From NCBI RefSeq assembly GCF_031458115.1, contig NZ_JAVDXV010000001.1:916843-980842 (forward strand): 64,000 bases of DNA. Direction: 5' to 3'. The notes under the pieces are model-generated. The model was given only the letters and a program-made list of their open reading frames with translations, did no database searches and was not told where the DNA came from. Below, one piece after another: positions 57,939 to 64,000 of this stretch. Made by a program: the position numbers and the translations under genes. The stretch is from Pelomonas asaccharophilus_A (GTDB taxonomy: Bacteria; Pseudomonadota; Gammaproteobacteria; Burkholderiales; Burkholderiaceae_C). Numbering within the stretch: the first letter of the stretch is position 1; each line of letters starts with the position of its first letter.

Positions 57939-58397
57939 ATGAAGCAGGTCAAAAAGTCCGTTCTGCTCTGGTACACGCCGCAGGAGATGTACGAGCTGGT
58001 CACCCAGGTGGAGCGCTATCCCGAGTTCCTGCCCTGGTGCAACAAGGTCGAGGTGCTGGAGCAGGGCGCCGACAGCGTCACCGCCAAGCTGCACCTGTCG
58101 TACGCCGGCGTGCGCCATGCTTTCACGACGCGCAATCGCAACGAGGCCGGACGCAGCGTGCGCATGGAACTGGTCGACGGCCCGTTCTCGCACCTCGACG
58201 GCCTGTGGCAGTTCCTGCCACTGAACAAGCCCGGCACCACCGGCGAGCCCACCGCCTGCAAGATCGCCTTCGAGCTGAGCTACGCGTTCAGCAGCGGCGC
58301 GCTGGAGGCCGTGGTCAGCCCCGTGTTCGATCGCATCGCCAACACCTTCGTCGACAGCTTCGTGCAGCGCGCGGAAAGCCTCTACGGTGCGCGTTGA
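57939..58397 (+). CDS. ratA: RatA/COQ10-type START-domain protein
   Basis: A 152-residue protein. VLLWYTPQEMYELVTQVERY and PEFLPWCNKVEVLE mark the RatA/Coq10 lipid-binding fold. The E. coli member was described as a toxin that blocks 70S assembly, and homologues aid ubiquinone function. It lies next to smpB in most betaproteobacteria. A TACAAT -10 hexamer (57922-57927) gives a very short leader. Overlaps ratB by 11 nt. Confidence 0.92.
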   Translation: MKQVKKSVLLWYTPQEMYELVTQVERYPEFLPWCNKVEVLEQGADSVTAKLHLSYAGVRHAFTTRNRNEAGRSVRMELVDGPFSHLDGLWQFLPLNKPGTTGEPTACKIAFELSYAFSSGALEAVVSPVFDRIANTFVDSFVQRAESLYGAR

Positions 58398-58701
58398 ACT
58401 GGTCTGGAGCCCGCAGTCAGGCGATGTGCAGCATCGCTGGCTGGAACTGGAGGAGGGCGCCACGATCGAGTCGGCGCTGCGCGCCTGTGCGGATTTCAGC
58501 CAGCCCGCTGGTGAGTTGCGCGTGGGCGTCTGGGGCCGGCTGCGGCCGCTGGACACGCCGCTGCGCGAGCGGGACCGCATCGAGGTCTACCGGCCGCTGA
58601 CCGTGGATCCCAAGGAGGCGCGCCGGCAGCGCTATGCGAACCGGGGCGAGCGCATCGTGTCGCGCCATCGCCCCAAGGGCGGCGTCAGCGAGAAGCGCTG
58701 A
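58387..58701 (+). CDS. ratB: RnfH/RatB family protein
   Basis: A 104-residue ubiquitin-like-fold protein starting at GTG (VRVELVWSPQSG). GATIESALRAC, LRVGVWGRLRPLDTPLRERD and RIEVYRPLTVDPKEARR are the family hallmarks. It accompanies ratA in a two-gene operon. The function is not settled. Confidence 0.92.
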   Translation: MRVELVWSPQSGDVQHRWLELEEGATIESALRACADFSQPAGELRVGVWGRLRPLDTPLRERDRIEVYRPLTVDPKEARRQRYANRGERIVSRHRPKGGVSEKR

Positions 58702-58707
58702 CCGCCA

Positions 58708-59220
58708 TCACTTGCACTCGGAGCTGGCGACCTTGCTGGCGCGTTCGATCTCGGCGCGGCGCTGCGCGTCTTCCATGTAGACGCGCTCGCCCTGCTCGTT
58801 GGTGCGGGTGATGCGGATGCCGCTTTGCAGGTCGCGCAGATAGGCCTGGGCGCGGCTGCAGTTCTCGCGCTTCTCGGCGGCGACGCGGCGCTCCTCTTCC
58901 TTCTGCTTGGTCTGCTCGCGGTCCTGTTCCTGCTTCTGGCGTGCGGTGGCGTCACGCTCGGCCTTGGTGGGCGCGCTGGCGGCGGGCTTGGCGGCCGGCG
59001 CCGAAGCCGCGGCGCTGGCGGCCTGCCCGGCAGGCACGATGACGACGTTGCGCGTCGACGCTGGTGGGCGTTGCAGGATGTCCTTGTCCGGCGTGCCGGA
59101 CGGCGGCGGGCGGTCGCTGTACTGCACCTTGCCCTGGGCGTCCTTCCACTTCCATTGCGCCTGGGCGGACGCGGCCAGCACCAGGCCGATCAAAGCGACG
59201 AAGAGGGGCTTGTGACGCAT
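58708..59220 (-). CDS. DUF4124 exported protein
   Basis: A 170-residue protein with a signal peptide (ALIGLVLAASAQA) and the DUF4124 signature QWKWKDAQGKVQYSDRPPP directly after it. An Ala/Pro-rich linker and a charged coiled coil (about 85-125) follow, with two Cys in the C-terminal part. Such proteins are common periplasmic proteins of unknown role. It converges on ratB and diverges from guaB. Confidence 0.88.
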   Translation of the reverse strand: MRHKPLFVALIGLVLAASAQAQWKWKDAQGKVQYSDRPPPSGTPDKDILQRPPASTRNVVIVPAGQAASAAASAPAAKPAASAPTKAERDATARQKQEQDREQTKQKEEERRVAAEKRENCSRAQAYLRDLQSGIRITRTNEQGERVYMEDAQRRAEIERASKVASSECK

Positions 59221-59248
59221 GGGGGCAGTGTAGCCGTGAGGTCGTCCG

Positions 59249-59254
59249 TATAAT
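59249..59254 (+). promoter_or_regulatory. guaB -10 element
   Basis: A perfect TATAAT 26 bp before the guaB start. No good -35 is visible at 17 bp. Confidence 0.5.
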
Positions 59255-59280
59255 GCCGCTTTGCGTCTGGAGCTTTCCTC

Positions 59281-60750
59281 ATGCGCCTTCTCGGCAAAGC
59301 GCTCACCTTCGACGATGTGTTGTTGGTGCCGGCGTTCTCCCAGGTGTTGCCCCGCGACACCAGCCTTGCGACCCGTCTGTCGCGCAACATTTCCCTGAAC
59401 CTGCCGCTGGTGTCCGCCGCCATGGACACCGTGACCGAGGCCCGCCTCGCGATCGCGATCGCGCAGGAAGGCGGCATCGGCATCGTGCACAAGAACCTGT
59501 CGGCCGAGGCCCAGGCGCGCGAGGTGGCCCGGGTCAAGCGCTATGAGAGCGGCGTCGTGCGCGAGCCGCTGACCGTCAGCCCGGACGCCACGGTCCGCGA
59601 CGTCGTCGAGTTGCAGCACCAGAACGGTTTCTCGGGCTTCCCGGTCGTCGAGGGCAAGCGGGTCGTGGGCATCGTCACCGGCCGCGACGTGCGCTTCGAG
59701 ACGCGCATGGACGCCAAGGTGCGCGAGATCATGACGCCGGCCGAGAAGCTCATCACCGTCAAGGAAGGCGCCTCGCTGAACGAGGCCAAGGCGCTGATGC
59801 ACACCCACAAGCTGGAGCGCGTGGTGGTCGTCAACGACGCCTTCGAACTGCGCGGCCTGATGACGGTGAAGGACATCACCAAGCAGACCAGCTTCCCGAA
59901 CGCAGCCCGCGACTCCCACGGCGGCCTGCGCGTCGGCGCGGCGGTGGGCTTCGGCGAAGACACCGAGCAGCGCGTGGAACTGCTGGTCAAGGCCGGCGTC
60001 GACGCCATCATCGTCGACACCGCACACGGCCACAGCGCCGGCGTGCTGGACCGTGTGCGCTGGGTCAAGCGCGCCTTCCCGAACGTGGACGTCATCGGCG
60101 GCAACATCGCCACCGGCGCCGCGGCGCTGGCGCTGGTCGAAGCCGGCGCCGACGGCGTCAAGGTCGGCATCGGCCCTGGCTCCATCTGCACGACCCGCAT
60201 CGTCGCGGGCGTGGGCGTGCCTCAGATCACGGCGGTCGACAACGTCGCCACCGCGTTGCGCGGCACCGGCGTGCCGGTCATCGCCGACGGCGGCATCCGC
60301 TACTCCGGCGACGTGGCCAAGGCCATCGCCGCGGGCGCGGATTGCATCATGATGGGCGGCGCGTTCGCCGGCACCGAGGAAGCGCCGGGCGAGACCATCC
60401 TCTACCAGGGTCGCACGTTCAAGAGCTACCGCGGCATGGGTTCCATGGGCGCGATGGCCAAGGGCAGCGCGGACCGCTACTTCCAGGACACGTCGGCCAA
60501 CAACCCCAACACGTCCAAGCTGGTGCCCGAAGGCATCGAGGGCCAGGTGCCCTACAAGGGCTCGGTCGTGCAGGTCATCTTCCAGATGGCGGGCGGCCTG
60601 AAGGCCTCCATGCACTACTGCGGCTGCGCGACGATTGCCGACATGCAGAACAAGGCCGAGTTCGTCGAGATCACGACGGCCGGCATGCGTGAAAGCCATG
60701 TCCACGACGTGCAGATCACGAAGGAAGCACCGAACTACCGCAGCGAGTGA
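59281..60750 (+). CDS. guaB: IMP dehydrogenase
   Basis: A 489-residue enzyme that oxidises IMP to XMP, the first committed step to GMP. LTFDDVLLVPAFSQVLP opens the barrel, two CBS domains lie at about 95-205, and the active-site loop GPGSICTTRIVAGVG has Cys303. The flap region with MGSMGAM and the DRYFQ segment is intact. It ends in a strong terminator and is followed by an MFS gene and then guaA. Confidence 0.97.
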   Translation: MRLLGKALTFDDVLLVPAFSQVLPRDTSLATRLSRNISLNLPLVSAAMDTVTEARLAIAIAQEGGIGIVHKNLSAEAQAREVARVKRYESGVVREPLTVSPDATVRDVVELQHQNGFSGFPVVEGKRVVGIVTGRDVRFETRMDAKVREIMTPAEKLITVKEGASLNEAKALMHTHKLERVVVVNDAFELRGLMTVKDITKQTSFPNAARDSHGGLRVGAAVGFGEDTEQRVELLVKAGVDAIIVDTAHGHSAGVLDRVRWVKRAFPNVDVIGGNIATGAAALALVEAGADGVKVGIGPGSICTTRIVAGVGVPQITAVDNVATALRGTGVPVIADGGIRYSGDVAKAIAAGADCIMMGGAFAGTEEAPGETILYQGRTFKSYRGMGSMGAMAKGSADRYFQDTSANNPNTSKLVPEGIEGQVPYKGSVVQVIFQMAGGLKASMHYCGCATIADMQNKAEFVEITTAGMRESHVHDVQITKEAPNYRSE

Positions 60751-60764
60751 GTTGTTGACCGCAC

Positions 60765-60800
60765 AAACGGGGCGATTCCAGATCGCCCCGTTTCTCTTTT
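60765..60800 (+). terminator. Terminator after guaB
   Basis: A 12-bp perfect stem AAACGGGGCGAT (60765-60776) with ATCGCCCCGTTT (60782-60793), then CTCTTTTC. Confidence 0.85.
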
Positions 60801-60810
60801 CAGAAACCCG

Positions 60811-62043
60811 ATGAGCCGCTCCCCGCAACGCACCCCTGCCATGGGTTTCATCATGGCCGCGGTGCTGATCGACATGATCTCCATCGGGCTGATGGTGCCG
60901 GTGCTGCCTCACATCGTGGGCACGTTCACGCACAGCAACGACGAGCAGACCTCGGCGTTCCTGCTGGTGACGATGGCCTTCGGCATCGCCAACTTCTTCG
61001 GCTCGCCCATCCTGGGCGGGCTGTCCGACCGCTTCGGCCGCCGCCCCGTGCTGCTGATCGGCTTCGCCGGACTGGCGCTGAGCTTCTTCGTGACGGCGCT
61101 GGCCACGGCGCTGTGGATGCTGGTCGCGGTGCGGCTGTTCTCCGGCGCCATGCAGGCCAACATCGCCGTCGCCAACGCCTATGTGGCCGACATCACCGCG
61201 CCGGAAGACCGCGCGCGTCGTTTCGGCCAGCTGGGCGCGATGTTCGGCATCGGCTTCATCCTCGGTCCGCTGATCGGCGGCTGGCTGGGCCAGCGCGACG
61301 TGCATTGGCCCTTCATCGCGGCGGGCTGCATGGCGATCGTGAACTGGTGCTACGGCTGGTTCGTGCTGCCCGAGTCGCTGCCGCTGGAACGGCGCACGCC
61401 ATTCAACTGGAAGAAGGCCAACCCGGTCGGCGCGCTGCGCGGCCTGGCCGCACTGAAGGGCGTGGGCTCGCTGGTGGGCGTCATCGCGCTGTCGTCGCTG
61501 GCGCAGTTCATGTTGCACATGACCTGGGTGCTGTACACCAAATTCAAGTTCGGCTGGGGGCCCAAGGAGGTCAGCTGGTCGCTGGCGCTGGTGGGCATCG
61601 TGTCGGTCATCAGCCAGGGCGTGCTGCTGAAGCCGCTGCTGGCGCGCTTCGGGCCGCAGCGCCTGGCGCTGATCGGCATGGGCTCGGCCTCGCTGGCCTA
61701 TCTGGGCTTCGGCCTCGCCAGCGCGGGCTGGATGATGTATGCCGTCATCGGCTTCAACCTGCTGGGCGGCGTCGCCGCGGCGGCCGTGCAAGGCATCATT
61801 TCCAGCGCGGCGCCGGCCAACCAGCAGGGCCAGGCCATGGGCGCCGTGTCTTCGCTGAACAGCCTGATGGCCGTGCTGGGCCCCGTCATCGGACTGACGC
61901 TGCTGGGCTGGGTGTCGCACCGCCCGGCCGGCGACCTGTTGATGGGCCTGCCTTTCTTCACCTGCGCTGCGTTGCAGTTCATCGGCCTGATCGCCGCGTA
62001 CCGCTTCTTCCACCGCCAGCGCCCCGCCTTGCAAACTGCCTGA
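60811..62043 (+). CDS. MFS transporter, TCR/Tet-like
   Basis: A 410-residue inner-membrane exporter with 12 hydrophobic segments. Motif A GGLSDRFGRRPVLL lies between helices 2 and 3, and the AYVADITAPEDRARRFGQLG stretch before helix 5 is typical of TetA-type drug/H+ antiporters. Placed between guaB and guaA, 20 bp before guaA. The substrate is unknown, and resistance should not be assumed. Confidence 0.9.
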   Translation: MSRSPQRTPAMGFIMAAVLIDMISIGLMVPVLPHIVGTFTHSNDEQTSAFLLVTMAFGIANFFGSPILGGLSDRFGRRPVLLIGFAGLALSFFVTALATALWMLVAVRLFSGAMQANIAVANAYVADITAPEDRARRFGQLGAMFGIGFILGPLIGGWLGQRDVHWPFIAAGCMAIVNWCYGWFVLPESLPLERRTPFNWKKANPVGALRGLAALKGVGSLVGVIALSSLAQFMLHMTWVLYTKFKFGWGPKEVSWSLALVGIVSVISQGVLLKPLLARFGPQRLALIGMGSASLAYLGFGLASAGWMMYAVIGFNLLGGVAAAAVQGIISSAAPANQQGQAMGAVSSLNSLMAVLGPVIGLTLLGWVSHRPAGDLLMGLPFFTCAALQFIGLIAAYRFFHRQRPALQTA

Positions 62044-62063
62044 CAAACCGCCTGAAATACGCC

Positions 62064-63650
<1,587 letters not shown>

Positions 63651-63768
63651 TTCAAAGTTGTGCCGGGTCGTCCAAAGCGATCCGGTGAACTTGAATAAAC
63701 CTAATCGCGACAGGGACTTAGATGGTCCGGGACGTCCCAGGATGTCCCCCGAGAGCTCACCGGGCTGA

Positions 63769-63856
63769 ACGGTATCGAAGACGGTATCAGGGCACTGGCT
63801 TCCAACGACCCAGATTGATGCCGTCAGGCACTCTGACGGTATCGGTTGACGGTTTC
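63769..63856. repeat. ACGGTATC repeats upstream of an integrase remnant
   Basis: ACGGTATC at 63769, 63781 and 63836, and ACGGTTTC at 63849. Such short direct repeats are common in front of tyrosine integrase genes and may be arm-type binding sites. The stretch 63651-63768 holds no gene I can recognise. Confidence 0.5.
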
Positions 63857-63871
63857 AAGCGGGGTGCCGAG

Positions 63872-63905
63872 ATGCTCACGGATATGGAGTTGAGGGCGCT
63901 GAACC
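63872..63905 (+). pseudogene. Start of a tyrosine integrase gene, cut by an IS element
   Basis: The frame opens MLTDMELRALN, which matches the usual beginning of DUF4102/arm-binding integrases (LTDxxLRxLKP). After about 11 codons it meets GTAAGC, the start of an IS66-like end. Its position after guaA fits a lost genomic island. Confidence 0.55.
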
Positions 63906-64000
63906 GTAAGCAGCCAGCGAACACATGTTGACCGCTGCAGAGCGTTCGGTCAGATGGCTGGCACCCAGTGATGAGGCAGCAACTCGTCGATTGCGCAGGC
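63906..64000. mobile_element. End of an IS66-family element, runs off the window
   Basis: Begins GTAAGCAGCCAGCG, fitting the GTAAGC terminal repeats of IS66 elements. The transposase gene on the minus strand ends about 45 bp inside, as expected for tnpC. Only one end is visible. Confidence 0.6.
63950..64000 (-). CDS. tnpC: IS66 transposase (TnpC), C-terminal end, partial
   Basis: The last 16 codons read ACAIDELLPHHWVPAI then stop. The IDELLP-x-x-W ending is typical of IS66 transposases. The remainder is beyond the window edge. Confidence 0.6.
   Translation of the reverse strand, partial: ACAIDELLPHHWVPAI

Noticed and set aside
59221..62046. Long minus-strand extension of the DUF4124 frame across guaB and the MFS gene
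   Set aside because: Only the part from 59220 downward begins with a signal peptide and DUF4124 motif; the rest is antisense to well-known genes.

Overview
The window is high-GC chromosomal DNA of a betaproteobacterium of the order Burkholderiales, most like the Roseateles/Mitsuaria/Rubrivivax group. The evidence is the phaR-rimO pair, the tctABC-porin-tctDE cluster, the smpB/ratA/ratB group, guaB-guaA and the codon usage. A complete, apparently intact siphovirus prophage of about 38.3 kb (about 16582-54848) is inserted in the rimO gene.

Left host region (1-16590): an unrecognised three-gene operon (188-2773); a ccmA remnant without its Walker A; a secreted DUF3500 protein; a Fur-box-controlled TonB-dependent siderophore receptor with a PepSY membrane protein; a candidate small RNA (7668-7744); an IS1595-type transposase remnant; an aldo/keto reductase; a decayed thioredoxin-like gene; the tripartite tricarboxylate transporter operon (porin, tctC, tctB, tctA, leftward) with its divergent two-component regulators; and phaR. 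The region ends with the original first 25 codons of rimO.

Prophage (16582-54848): a leftward early operon (24001 down to 17391) holds about 15 small genes and a large ParB-like protein with an H-NS-type DNA-binding tail. The switch region (24028-25855) has a CI-like repressor, a Cro/YdaS-like protein and five copies of a 13-bp operator. The rightward early operon carries a CII-like protein, an initiator with four iteron-like palindromes inside its gene, DnaB, and a Q-like protein followed by a pR'/tR'-like promoter and terminator. The late operon has HNH, terminase, portal, protease, HK97-type capsid, connectors, tail tube, frameshifted tail chaperones, tape measure, tail tip, a lipoprotein beta-helix protein, holin-like protein, endolysin and accessory lysis genes. 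A large serine recombinase lies at the right end, reading leftward.

Integration falls on the codons for the conserved Gly-Cys-Pro of RimO. The prophage supplies a new in-frame start for rimO, so the host keeps a full-length gene. Six 16-bp palindromes (GTCCAGRCGYCTGGAC-like) are spread through the prophage about every 4-9 kb and were not seen in the flanks. They are candidate sites for the ParB/H-NS-like protein or for a repressor.

Right host region (54766-64000): rimO, a cystathionine beta-lyase-like gene, smpB with an altered 3-prime end, ratA, ratB (rnfH), a DUF4124 gene, guaB, an MFS transporter and guaA. Downstream of guaA are remains of another integrated element: an integrase start cut by an IS66-like element that runs off the window.
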